Assembly (NCBI GenBank): GCA_023391695.1
Contig: JAEWAK010000060.1
Location: forward strand, 248,001-312,000
DNA: 64,000 bases
Source of the DNA: Bacillota bacterium
GTDB taxonomy: Bacteria; Bacillota; Clostridia; Lachnospirales; Lachnospiraceae
Reading direction: 5' to 3'
The first letter of the stretch is position 1. The number at the start of each line of letters is the position of its first letter. Under the pieces are notes generated by a model. It was not told the origin of the DNA, ran no database searches, and saw only the letters and a list, made by a program, of their open reading frames with translations. Below, one piece after another: positions 49,090-57,839 of the stretch. The position numbers and the translations under genes were made by a program.

Positions 49090-50373
49090 CTAAATACGGC
49101 TTTTCATCCTAAGGAAAAGCCCGGCTAAGAGCAGCAGGAACTGTACCAGAACAATAGCACCCCATACACCGTTCAGATTTAAAAATCCGGGGAGTAAAAT
49201 TGCGGAAGCCGGCAATAGAACGAATGCTTCTCCATATACCATAAGGGCGGCATACCGGCTTTCCTTAACGGCGTTAAAATACTCCGAGGTTATCCGCGAA
49301 AAAGCATATAACGGCAGGGATAAAGCACATATGGGCAAAGCCGTCTGTAAAACGGCTGCCGTCTCTGGCGAAACTCCAAAAAATCGGGGAATCAGTCCCT
49401 GAAGGAGAATAATAGCGGCAGTTGCAATAACACTCAGGGTGAAAGCGGCAGTGTAGGTCCATTTTCTCAGCTGCTTTACTGCCTTTAAGTCATTTGCTCC
49501 ATAATAAAAGCTAATTAAAGGCTGGCTTCCTTCGCCGACTCCCTGCAATAGAAGCTGTCCGATGCTTAAAATATAGGAAACAACGGCAAAGCCAGCAATG
49601 GCGGTTGTACCTCCATAGGCAATTGCCTGCCGGTTGATGATGACTATTGTTAGAGAAGGAATAAAGCTCAGGCCAAAAACAGGTATTCCTACTTTTATAA
49701 TATGTCCGATCGTATCTTTATGCAGTTTATAACAGGTGGAGGAAATCCGGTGTTCCTTTTGGAACAGGATGGCCAGAGCAGGAACCAATGCGATAAACTG
49801 TCCGGCTAAAGTAGCCAGTGCAGCACCTTTCACACCAAGCCCAAGAAGCATTACAAATACTCCGCTTAAAGTAGTATCAATCGCAAAATTTGCAAGCATC
49901 AGTACCATTGCTGTCCAAGGTTTATTTTGATTTCTGAGAAGAGGTGTGATACCGGTTCCAAAGACCTGTATGATGGCTCCGGAGGCGAGTATTTTTATAT
50001 ATCCATTACCAAGTTCCAGCATGTCCCCTTCCGCACCCATGAGTTTAAGAAGCGGCTTACCAAGAAATAACAGGATAAGGGAAAGTACGATGGAAGAAAA
50101 AAGCAGCAGCATAATTGTATTACCTAAAGCTTTATCCGCTTTTTCTTTATTGCCTGCACCCATATGTGTGGATATGTTCACGGAGCCTCCCATGCCAATG
50201 CCTGTCCCAACGGCCAAAATCAATGCAGCCAGCGGCCATGCAATATTGATACTCCCCAAGCCCATATCGCCTGCGGTGCGGCCTACGAAGAAACCGTCGA
50301 CACTAATATAGATACCTGATACCAAAAAGGTGATCATTGATGGAATTATGTATTTCCAAAATTTTTTGTTCAT
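49090..50373 (-). CDS. MATE-family multidrug/metabolite exporter
   Basis: Membrane transporter of 427 residues with twelve hydrophobic segments arranged as two six-helix halves. The first half has SMITFLVSGIYISVDGFFVG and GIGMGGSVNISTHMGAGNKE; the second begins near KVGIPVFGLSFIPSLTIVI. The start at 50373 follows GGGAG; reading from 50424 would fuse part of the leader sequence. It probably uses an ion gradient to expel drugs or metabolites. A leader peptide frame ends one base before the start and a palindrome lies farther upstream, so expression appears controlled both by a repressor and by translation. Confidence 0.92.
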   Translation of the reverse strand: MNKKFWKYIIPSMITFLVSGIYISVDGFFVGRTAGDMGLGSINIAWPLAALILAVGTGIGMGGSVNISTHMGAGNKEKADKALGNTIMLLLFSSIVLSLILLFLGKPLLKLMGAEGDMLELGNGYIKILASGAIIQVFGTGITPLLRNQNKPWTAMVLMLANFAIDTTLSGVFVMLLGLGVKGAALATLAGQFIALVPALAILFQKEHRISSTCYKLHKDTIGHIIKVGIPVFGLSFIPSLTIVIINRQAIAYGGTTAIAGFAVVSYILSIGQLLLQGVGEGSQPLISFYYGANDLKAVKQLRKWTYTAAFTLSVIATAAIILLQGLIPRFFGVSPETAAVLQTALPICALSLPLYAFSRITSEYFNAVKESRYAALMVYGEAFVLLPASAILLPGFLNLNGVWGAIVLVQFLLLLAGLFLRMKSRI

Positions 50374-50374
50374 A

Positions 50375-50446
50375 TTAAACTCCCATCTGTGCGCCCTGGC
50401 GCACGTACAAATCAAGATGCCCAAATAACTGCTTTTGTTTTTTCAA
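50375..50446 (-). CDS. Leader peptide upstream of the MATE gene
   Basis: TTG at 50446, preceded by GGAGG at 50452-50456, opens a 23-codon frame (MKKQKQLFGHLDL...) that stops one base before the MATE start. The mRNA includes the hairpin GTGCGCC-AG-GGCGCAC just ahead of the MATE ribosome binding site. The arrangement suggests ribosome-dependent control. A near copy of this DNA is at 38199-38273 with one base fewer, so the peptide frames differ. Confidence 0.5.
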   Translation of the reverse strand: MKKQKQLFGHLDLYVRQGAQMGV

Positions 50447-50465
50447 GCTAACCTCCATATCTCCT

Positions 50466-50487
50466 ATTAGTCCGATTACGGACTAAT
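50466..50487 (-). promoter_or_regulatory. Palindromic operator upstream of the MATE leader
   Basis: ATTAGTCCG and CGGACTAAT form a perfect 9-bp inverted repeat across a four-base ATTA spacer, the size of TetR- or MarR-type operators. It is about 20 bases upstream of the leader TTG. No such regulator gene is adjacent, so the repressor would be encoded elsewhere. Confidence 0.55.
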
Positions 50488-50695
50488 TTATAACATAACA
50501 TATTTTTGGCATTTTTTCAAATGGCATTTTGCACAAAATATTTATTCATGTGTTTGCCGTGGAGAAAATATATTTATAACTTGAAAATGAAGAACATAAC
50601 CTATAAAATAATTTCGAAAGGAACACATCAGTCAGAGGTAAACGACGAAACAGAAAAGGATTTCGTTCGTCAATATACATTAGAAAGAGGAATTT

Positions 50696-51445
50696 ATGAG
50701 AATAATAATATCACCTGCAAAGAAGATGAAAATAGATTCAGATACCCTGGATTATTACCAGCTTCCCCAATTTGTAAAAGAAACGGAAATCCTGTTAAGT
50801 TATTTAAGAGAATTAAGCTATGAAGAAATAAAAAATATATGGAATTGCAATGACAAAATAGCAGTTCTGAATTATGAGCGGATTCGAAAGATGGATCTGT
50901 ACCGTAATCTGACCCCGGCCATTCTTGCATTTGAGGGAATCCAGTATCAGTACATGGCTCCGGGGGTGTTTCAGACCGATGAATTTGCGTACCTTGAGAC
51001 ACATCTGCGTATCTTGTCCGGGTTTTACGGCATACTGCGTCCCTTTGACGGTGTTGCTCCATACAGGCTGGAAATGCAGGCAAGGCTCAGGGGCAATGAT
51101 TTGAATTCATTGTATGAGTTTTGGAGCGGCAGGCTGGCTGTACAGCTCTTATCGGAAAGCCGCTGTATCCTGAATCTGGCATCCAGGGAGTACAGTAAAT
51201 GTATATCCGGTTATCTGGATGGGAATGTACGGTTTATTACCTGTGTCTTTGGGGAAAGGATTGGAAAAAGGGTGGTGGAAAAGGGTACGCAGGTGAAGAT
51301 TGCAAGAGGGGAAATGGTACGGTATATGGCAGAAAGACAGATTGCGGATGTGGAGGAAATAAAAAACTTCAACCGGTTGAATTATGCTTTCGAAGAACAG
51401 TTATCGGATGAAAATACATACACCTTCATAAAAGGAGAGAAGTGA
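50696..51445 (+). CDS. yaaA: YaaA-family peroxide-stress protein (UPF0246)
   Basis: Cytosolic protein of 249 residues. The start MRIIISPAKKM and the later LSGFYGILRPFDGVAPYRLEM are hallmark blocks of the YaaA family, as are NLASREYSK and GERIGKRVVEKGTQVKIARG (in part). In E. coli YaaA lowers free iron during peroxide stress and binds DNA. GAGG precedes the ATG. It has no obvious operon partner here. Confidence 0.95.
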   Translation: MRIIISPAKKMKIDSDTLDYYQLPQFVKETEILLSYLRELSYEEIKNIWNCNDKIAVLNYERIRKMDLYRNLTPAILAFEGIQYQYMAPGVFQTDEFAYLETHLRILSGFYGILRPFDGVAPYRLEMQARLRGNDLNSLYEFWSGRLAVQLLSESRCILNLASREYSKCISGYLDGNVRFITCVFGERIGKRVVEKGTQVKIARGEMVRYMAERQIADVEEIKNFNRLNYAFEEQLSDENTYTFIKGEK

Positions 51446-51727
51446 CGTACTTTTCTTTTGTTTATCCTGGAGTTTAGTTTTTTGTATTGCTCATTACTGT
51501 AATTACCATTATAATGTATTAGAGGTCAGATTATTGTCATATGGCAATTATATAATACAGGTATACAAACACGCTTTAAGGCATCCTGTCAGGAGCGCTG
51601 AAAGAAAATATAAATAGGAAAGGAAGCCACATAACTTCTTTCGGCTTTATTACAAATGAACATGAGTTTATCAGTTCCTTTGTTTGTGGCAGTATCGTAT
51701 CGAAAGGGATATGATAAGGTGAATAAT

Positions 51728-52504
51728 ATGAATATTGCATTAGGAATTTTAATACCTTTTATCGGAACAACATTAGGTGCTGCAAGTGTAATTTTTTTAA
51801 AGAACCGCATGAACCCCCTGGTTCAAAAAGGATTACTTGGGTTTGCGTCAGGAGTAATGGTCGCCGCCTCCGTCTGGTCTTTGCTTATTCCGGCTATTGA
51901 CATGTCGGAAGACATGGGGAAATTATCCTTTATACCCGCTGTGACAGGATTTGGAATAGGAATTGTATTTTTGCTGGCATTGGACAAAATAGTGCCGCAC
52001 CTCCATCTGGATAAGGAGGAACCGGAGGGAATCAGCAGTTCCCTGAAAAAAACCACCATGCTGGTTCTGGCAGTTACTTTACATAACATACCGGAAGGGA
52101 TGGCAGTCGGTGTGGTATTTGCAGGATTAATAAATGGAAACAGTAATATAACCGCAGCAGGTGCGTTTGCACTGGCAATCGGAATCGCTATTCAAAATGT
52201 TCCGGAAGGAGCCATTATTTCCTTACCTTTAAAAAGTGAAGGTAACAGCAAACAAAAAGCATTTCTGTACGGAATGTCCTCCGGCATTGTAGAACCGGTC
52301 GCAGCAGCCATTACCATTTTGCTTACGGGTATTGTAATACCTATACTTCCGTACCTCCTGTCCTTTGCGGCGGGTGCTATGATTTATGTTGTAGTTGAGG
52401 AATTAATACCGGAAGCTTCGGAAGGGGAACATTCCAACATAGGAACGATTGGATTTGCCGTGGGATTTTTAATTATGATGACCCTGGATGTAGCGTTGGG
52501 TTAA
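51728..52504 (+). CDS. ZIP-family metal transporter
   Basis: Membrane protein of 258 residues with about eight hydrophobic segments. The metal pathway motifs of ZIP proteins are clear: HNIPEGMAVGV in the fourth segment and QNVPEGAIISLPL in the fifth; a short histidine-containing loop (VPHLHLDKEEPEG) lies between the third and fourth. ATG at 51728 follows AAGGTGA; an in-frame GTG at 51719 is the alternative. It likely imports zinc or related divalent metals, in line with the zinc-responsive operon 4 kb away, though no matching Zur box was seen upstream. Confidence 0.92.
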   Translation: MNIALGILIPFIGTTLGAASVIFLKNRMNPLVQKGLLGFASGVMVAASVWSLLIPAIDMSEDMGKLSFIPAVTGFGIGIVFLLALDKIVPHLHLDKEEPEGISSSLKKTTMLVLAVTLHNIPEGMAVGVVFAGLINGNSNITAAGAFALAIGIAIQNVPEGAIISLPLKSEGNSKQKAFLYGMSSGIVEPVAAAITILLTGIVIPILPYLLSFAAGAMIYVVVEELIPEASEGEHSNIGTIGFAVGFLIMMTLDVALG

Positions 52505-52522
52505 TTGACAGAAAGGTAAAAT

Positions 52523-54691
52523 ATGAAATCATTAATAATTGCTGAGAAACCCTCAGTTGCAAGAGATATAGCAAGAGTTTTAAGATGTTCAAAAAATATA
52601 AACGGAGTCCTGGAAGGGGAAAAGTATGTTATTACCTGGGCTCTGGGGCATCTCGTTACTTTAGCGGACCCGGAAGGATATGATGAGAAATATAAAGAGT
52701 GGAGAATGGAACACCTTCCCATGCTGCCGGAGAAGTTTGAACTGGTTGTAATAAAGCAGACCGGTAAGCAGTATCAGGTGGTCAAAAGCCAGATTCGCCG
52801 AAATGACGTAGCCGATATTATCATTGCGACCGACGCCGGAAGGGAAGGGGAGCTGGTTGCCAGATGGATACTGGAAAAGGCCGGTAATAAAAAACCGGTA
52901 AAGCGGTTGTGGATTTCCTCCGTTACCGATAAGGCAATCAAAGAAGGATTTACCCATCTAAAGGACGGAAAGGAGTATGTTAACCTTTACAAGGCGGCAG
53001 TGGCCAGGGCGGAAAGTGACTGGATTGTGGGAATGAATGCGACCAGGGCACTGACCTGTAAATATAATGCAAGCCTCTCCTGCGGACGGGTCCAGACTCC
53101 AACCTTAGCAATGATAGCCAAAAGAGAGGAAGAAATTAAAAGTTTCATTCCAAAGCCCTATTACGGGTTAAATGCTAAGACGAAAGGCATGACGATTACC
53201 TGGAGAGATAAAAGGACAAAAGAGAAGTCTGTATTTGACAGGCAAAAAATAGAGGATTTATATGCAAAGGTAAAAGGGAAAAACGGTACCGTAACCGAGG
53301 TGAAAACAACAATTAAAAAATCATATGCACCCGGACTGTATGACTTAACGGAATTGCAGCGGGACGCCAATAAATTATTTGATTTTTCAGCAAAAGAGAC
53401 TTTAAATATAATGCAGCGTCTCTATGAGAATCATAAAGTACTAACCTACCCGCGGACGGATTCCAGATATCTGCCTGCCGACATTACCGGAACCCTAAAG
53501 GAAAGACTGGAAGCAGTGAGTGTGGGGCCTTATAAGCTGCTGGCCGGAAGGCTGATAAAGAAACCCATTGTTACCAATTCTTCTTTTGTAGATGACAGCA
53601 AAGTAAGTGACCATCATGCTATTATTCCTACCGAACAATTTGTCAGGCTGGATAATATGAGTACGGATGAGAGAAAGATTTATGACCTGGTGGTTAGAAG
53701 ATTTCTATCCGTTTTATACCCTCCCTGCGAATATGAGGAAGTTACGGTTTTAGTAGAGGCAGAAAAGGAAGAGTTTACTGCGAAGGGAAAAGTTATAAAA
53801 GCCTTAGGCTATAAAGAAGTTTATGATAGCACTTCAGAAGAGGAAGAAGATAAAATCTTAAAGGCAGAGAAAGGCGAAGTTTTAAAGAACCTGGAATTTA
53901 TTATTACGGAAGGAAAAACAACCCCGCCCGCGCCCTTTAATGAAGCCAGCCTGTTATCGGCCATGGAAAACCCGGTACATTTTCTGGAGGATAAAGATAA
54001 AGAAGTGGTTAAGACACTGGGAGAGACCGGAGGGCTTGGAACGGTTGCCACCCGTGCGGACATAATAGAAAAGCTCTTTAACACCTTTTTAATAGAGAAG
54101 CGCGGAAAAGATATATTTATAACCGCGAAAGGAAAGCAGTTACTGGAATTGGTACCGGAAGACTTAAAAAAACCCGAACTGACGGCCCAGCTGGAGATGA
54201 AGTTATCGAAAATAGCCCAGGGAAAATTAAGACAGCAGGAATTAATGGAGGAGATGGTATCCTATACTAGGGAGATCGTTTCCGAAATCAAAGAGAACGA
54301 AGGAAAATTCCGCCATGATAACCTTACTAATACCAAGTGCCCCGTCTGCGGCCAGAAAATGCTTGCGGTCAGCAATAAGAACAGCAGGATGCTTGTATGC
54401 AGTGACCGTGAATGCGGACACAGGGAGGTAATTGCAAGGACCAGCAATGCAAGATGCCCGGTGTGCCACAAAAAGATGGAACTCCAGGGAAAGGACGAAA
54501 AGCAGGTGTTTGTCTGTGCCTGCGGCCATAAAGAAAAATTATCTGCTTTTAAGGAAAGGCGGCAGAAAGAAGGGGCCGGGGTCAGCAAAAAAGATGTTTC
54601 AAACTATATGAATAAATTAAAGAAAGAATCCGGGGAACCAATCAACAATGCGTTTGCAGATGCATTGTCTAAAATTAATCTGGATAAATAA
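52523..54691 (+). CDS. topB: DNA topoisomerase III
   Basis: Type IA topoisomerase of 722 residues. The Toprim domain begins SLIIAEKPSVARDIA with ATDAGREGELVARWI; the active-site tyrosine is Tyr309 in LTYPRTDSRYLP. The C-terminal 120 residues have two zinc-ribbon units (CPVCGQKM...CSDRECGH and CPVCHKKM...CACGHKE). It relaxes or decatenates single-stranded regions of DNA. AAAGGT precedes the ATG, 18 bases after the ZIP gene. The length and the 'B'-type layout fit chromosomal topB; plasmid and ICE copies also exist, but no conjugation genes are near. Confidence 0.95.
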   Translation: MKSLIIAEKPSVARDIARVLRCSKNINGVLEGEKYVITWALGHLVTLADPEGYDEKYKEWRMEHLPMLPEKFELVVIKQTGKQYQVVKSQIRRNDVADIIIATDAGREGELVARWILEKAGNKKPVKRLWISSVTDKAIKEGFTHLKDGKEYVNLYKAAVARAESDWIVGMNATRALTCKYNASLSCGRVQTPTLAMIAKREEEIKSFIPKPYYGLNAKTKGMTITWRDKRTKEKSVFDRQKIEDLYAKVKGKNGTVTEVKTTIKKSYAPGLYDLTELQRDANKLFDFSAKETLNIMQRLYENHKVLTYPRTDSRYLPADITGTLKERLEAVSVGPYKLLAGRLIKKPIVTNSSFVDDSKVSDHHAIIPTEQFVRLDNMSTDERKIYDLVVRRFLSVLYPPCEYEEVTVLVEAEKEEFTAKGKVIKALGYKEVYDSTSEEEEDKILKAEKGEVLKNLEFIITEGKTTPPAPFNEASLLSAMENPVHFLEDKDKEVVKTLGETGGLGTVATRADIIEKLFNTFLIEKRGKDIFITAKGKQLLELVPEDLKKPELTAQLEMKLSKIAQGKLRQQELMEEMVSYTREIVSEIKENEGKFRHDNLTNTKCPVCGQKMLAVSNKNSRMLVCSDRECGHREVIARTSNARCPVCHKKMELQGKDEKQVFVCACGHKEKLSAFKERRQKEGAGVSKKDVSNYMNKLKKESGEPINNAFADALSKINLDK

Positions 54692-54817
54692 TACTTATAT
54701 AAATGTTAAGAAACCATCTTCCTTAAGAGGAGAGGCATTATAATTGCTCGCTCCGGCTATTTAAAGGAACAGATAAATTATAATATGACTGCTGTCAGCG
54801 AAAAAGACTATATAGAG

Positions 54818-54867
54818 GGTGCTCCGTCACGGATTAAAAATCCGTACTACGGAGCACCTGTCCTTTT
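54818..54867 (+). terminator. Intrinsic terminator between topB and the metal ABC operon
   Basis: GGTGCTCCGT (54818-54827) pairs perfectly with ACGGAGCACC (54849-54858), with an inner ACGGAT/ATCCGT stem possible in the loop, followed by a T-rich tail to 54867. Nothing gene-like is seen from 54868 to 55002; a second GC-rich hairpin near 54908-54975 may terminate the minus-strand operon. Confidence 0.8.
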
Positions 54868-55002
54868 TATGTTATAAAATAATACGTCCTTTAACATAAA
54901 GCCCTCCGGGGAGGAAGCTATGGCGGGTCGATGGAAAATTATCACTGAAGTGACCGCGCGTCAGCGCCAGGGTCTTTTTTGTATAAAGTTCATATTCTCC
55001 GT

Positions 55003-56130
55003 CTACTCTGAAAATAATGCTTCATAGTCGGAATGGCTCTTAATCCGCCCTTGTTCCGTTAATTTGATCACTTCGTTTTCTAACGTTATATTTCCTTCCT
55101 TTAACAGGAGTTTTACTATTTTATCCGTTAAAGCCTCATCCCAATGAAAATGGACCGGCAATGTGTGGATACCAGCTTCCTGGACTTCGTTTTCACTGCC
55201 TTCGTGGTTATACAGATGGAATAGAAGAGTTTTCTTGCCAAAATCTAATTTCTGCCTGCTCCTTCTTTTTAAAGAACTGACCAATCCTCTGCGGGGTGCG
55301 GTTATAAATACAGTTAAAAATATAAGCCCTGTCATAACCGCCATGCTGCCTGCGATTGAAACGTCAAATAGTACTGCCAGGTAATATCCTGAAATACCAT
55401 TTACCGCCCCGATCAATGCACTGAGTATAAGCATGTGTTTTAAATCGTCCGTTAACAGGTAAGCAGTAACAGGAGGACCAATCATAAAAGCAACTACCAA
55501 TACCGAACCGACTGCCTCGAAAGCACCGACCGTTGTAATGGATACGACCATCATCAGGCCATAGTGGATAAAGGATGGGGAAATTCCCAGTACGGCTGCC
55601 AGAATGGGATCAAAGGTTACTAATTTTAATTCTTTAAAAAATAACAGGATAAACGCCAGATTAATAATTAATAACACCAGGGTGCTGTAGATTGCCTTGG
55701 CGCCAATATCAAAACCGGATATGACCATACGGTTAAAAGGTGCAAAGGCCAGTTCCCCTAACAGGACGGAATCCGTATCCAGATGGACGGAGCCGGCATA
55801 TTTCGTAATCAAAATAATAGCGATGGAAAATAAAAACGGAAATACGATACCAATGGCGGCATCTTCCGAAAGCAGGCGGGTACGGTTTAAGGATTCCGTA
55901 AGCCACACCGTTGCAAGGCCTGTTAAGGCTGCGCCTGCAATCAGGAACGGAGAGGATAAATCATGTGTCAGGAAAAATGCAAGGACAATTCCAAGCAGGA
56001 TCGTATGGGTAATGGAATCGGACATCATTGACATTTTTCTTAAAACCAGGAATACTCCGGGTAATGAGCAGGCTACGGCAACGATTACCGCAATTAACTG
56101 GATTTCAATTTGTGGGGACATCCGTATCAC
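55003..56130 (-). CDS. Mn/Zn ABC permease with C-terminal DtxR-like extension
   Basis: Permease of 375 residues, ABC-3 family. About eight hydrophobic segments (residues 10-285) include MSDSITHTILLGIVLAFFL and VGAFEAVGSVLVVAFMIGPPVTA. After the last segment, residues 300-375 are soluble (EVQEAGIHTLPVHFHWDEAL, IVKLLLKEGNITLENEVIKLTEQG), resembling the winged helix and linker of DtxR-type proteins; such tails are known in TroD/MntD-like permeases. It overlaps the upstream permease gene by 26 bases. Last gene of the operon. Confidence 0.9.
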   Translation of the reverse strand: MIRMSPQIEIQLIAVIVAVACSLPGVFLVLRKMSMMSDSITHTILLGIVLAFFLTHDLSSPFLIAGAALTGLATVWLTESLNRTRLLSEDAAIGIVFPFLFSIAIILITKYAGSVHLDTDSVLLGELAFAPFNRMVISGFDIGAKAIYSTLVLLIINLAFILLFFKELKLVTFDPILAAVLGISPSFIHYGLMMVVSITTVGAFEAVGSVLVVAFMIGPPVTAYLLTDDLKHMLILSALIGAVNGISGYYLAVLFDVSIAGSMAVMTGLIFLTVFITAPRRGLVSSLKRRSRQKLDFGKKTLLFHLYNHEGSENEVQEAGIHTLPVHFHWDEALTDKIVKLLLKEGNITLENEVIKLTEQGRIKSHSDYEALFSE

Positions 56131-57028
56131 CTCCTTCTGTTTTTAATAGCAGTTTTATACTCTTTCTGTGTATTATTTTTTGTATAATACCTCTTTGTGG
56201 TGCAAAAAGTACGCTTAATATAACAATACAGCTGATAAATACAACAATGGCAGGTCCGGTTGGAAGCTTTGTTACCAGGGAACTTGCGGTAGTACCCCCA
56301 ATGCCGGATATTGCTCCGAATATGGCGGACAGCAGAATCATGATCCACAGTTTATTCGTCCATTGTCTTGCGGCTACTGCAGGCGCAATTAACATGGCAC
56401 TCATAAGAATAACGCCTACCGTCTGTAAACCTATGATAATTGCCATAACAATCATAAAAGATAGCAGAAGATTAAATTTTTGTATTGGAAATCCAAGGCT
56501 TTTCATATACTCCGCGTCAAATATATATAATTTAAATTCTTTCCAGAATAAAATTACAAGTATAAGCAGTACAACACCGCAGATTATCATAAAATATACA
56601 TCTCTTTGCAATAAAGTAGACGCCTGCCCAAAGATAAAACGCTTTAATCCCGCCTGATTGGAATTCGGAATTTTCTGCACATAGGTTAAAAGCACCAGGC
56701 CGCCTCCGAAAAATACTGACATTACAAGTGCTAAGGCGCTGTCAAATTTAATCCGGGTGTGCTTTACGATACTGATAATAAATAAGGTTGCCATTAACCC
56801 GGAAACCAGTGCACCGGTCAGCAGGACTTCGGTGTCCTTGCTCCCGGTCAGCACAAAGGCCATAACAACACCCGGCAGAGCTGCATGGGATACCCCGTCA
56901 CCTAATAAACTTTGTTTTCGCAGTACTGCAAAACTTCCCAGGACCCCGCTGATTAAGCCCAGGATTGCAGAACCGAAAGCGACTGTCTGAAAGGTATAGT
57001 CTTTTAACATATAGATCAGATTCTCCAT
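56105..57028 (-). CDS. Mn/Zn ABC permease
   Basis: Permease of 307 residues, ABC-3 family, with eight hydrophobic segments: YTFQTVAFGSAILGLISGVLGSFAVLR (parts) and LLGDGVSHAALPGVVMAF near the N-terminus, and TVGVILMSAMLIAPAVAARQW later. The last gene's start lies inside its 3' end. It starts 17 bases after the ATPase stop. Two unlike permeases in one operon match the Tro/Mnt layout. Confidence 0.92.
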   Translation of the reverse strand: MENLIYMLKDYTFQTVAFGSAILGLISGVLGSFAVLRKQSLLGDGVSHAALPGVVMAFVLTGSKDTEVLLTGALVSGLMATLFIISIVKHTRIKFDSALALVMSVFFGGGLVLLTYVQKIPNSNQAGLKRFIFGQASTLLQRDVYFMIICGVVLLILVILFWKEFKLYIFDAEYMKSLGFPIQKFNLLLSFMIVMAIIIGLQTVGVILMSAMLIAPAVAARQWTNKLWIMILLSAIFGAISGIGGTTASSLVTKLPTGPAIVVFISCIVILSVLFAPQRGIIQKIIHRKSIKLLLKTEGGDTDVPTN

Positions 57029-57045
57029 ATAAGTTTCCCCCTTCC

Positions 57046-57804
57046 TTAAACCGCACTTTTCAATAAATTGCCTGTACTCCGGTAAGTTTTCTTTAAGTTT
57101 TGTTCGTGAAAAACTTCTTCCACCGGACCGCTGGCAATTACTTTTATGTTGATCAGGGTTACCCAGTCAAAATATTCAGGTACGGTCTGCAAGTCATGAT
57201 GCACGACCACCACGGTCTTTCCGGAGTCTTTTAATTCTTTTAACAGTATAATAATAGCCTTTTCGGTCTGGGTATCGACTCCCTTAAACGGCTCATCCAT
57301 AAAGTAAATATCTGCGGCCTGCATTAAGGCTCTTGCCAGAAAGACTCTTTGCTGCTGTCCACCCGATAACTGGCTGATTTGGCGGGAGGCATAATCCTCC
57401 ATGCCGACTTTCCTTAAGTTTTCCATAGCGGTGTCCTTATCTTTTTTACCCGGGCGTTTGATGAAACCCAGTCTTCCGTAGCAGCCCATCAGGACAATAT
57501 CCAGTACGGTTGCCGGAAAGTCCCAGTCCACACTTCCGCTTTGGGGCACATAAGCAACTTTATTCTTCAATTTACGGAGGCTGTTATCTGCCTCAGGATA
57601 GAACCGGACCGTTCCGGAAACCGGGACTAAAAGTCCAAGCATGGCTTTTAACAAAGTAGTTTTACCGGCTCCGTTCGGCCCAATGACAGCCATTAATTTA
57701 CCCAGGGGAATGTCTAAGTCTATATCCCACAGCACGGGCTTTAAGTCATAAGCAACGGTTAAATCCTCTATGTGTACTGCATAATCTGAATTTTTAAATT
57801 CCAT
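57046..57804 (-). CDS. Mn/Zn ABC transporter ATPase
   Basis: ATPase of 252 residues: Walker A GPNGAGKTT, signature LSGGQQQRVFLARAL, Walker B IYFMDEPFKGVD, and switch histidine in VVVHHDLQ. The Asp-to-Lys/Gly change after DEPF (DEPFKGVD) is common in this family. It sits between the binding protein and the permeases, with GGAGGTAA before the start. It powers uptake through the two downstream permeases. Confidence 0.94.
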   Translation of the reverse strand: MEFKNSDYAVHIEDLTVAYDLKPVLWDIDLDIPLGKLMAVIGPNGAGKTTLLKAMLGLLVPVSGTVRFYPEADNSLRKLKNKVAYVPQSGSVDWDFPATVLDIVLMGCYGRLGFIKRPGKKDKDTAMENLRKVGMEDYASRQISQLSGGQQQRVFLARALMQAADIYFMDEPFKGVDTQTEKAIIILLKELKDSGKTVVVVHHDLQTVPEYFDWVTLINIKVIASGPVEEVFHEQNLKKTYRSTGNLLKSAV

Positions 57805-57839
57805 ATAAATTACCTCCTGTCTGTCCGCAGGGCGAACGG

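Noticed and set aside
49090..50424. Longer MATE protein starting 17 codons upstream
   Set aside because: The extra residues come from the leader region; GGGAG and the family N-terminus support the start at 50373.
50506..50823. 105-codon plus-strand frame before and over the start of yaaA
   Set aside because: It overlaps the clear yaaA start, has no ribosome site and its residues look like out-of-frame yaaA and AT-rich leader sequence.
52523..54691. topB as a sign of an integrative conjugative element
   Set aside because: No relaxase, type IV secretion, integrase or attachment repeats are seen nearby, so it is more likely chromosomal.
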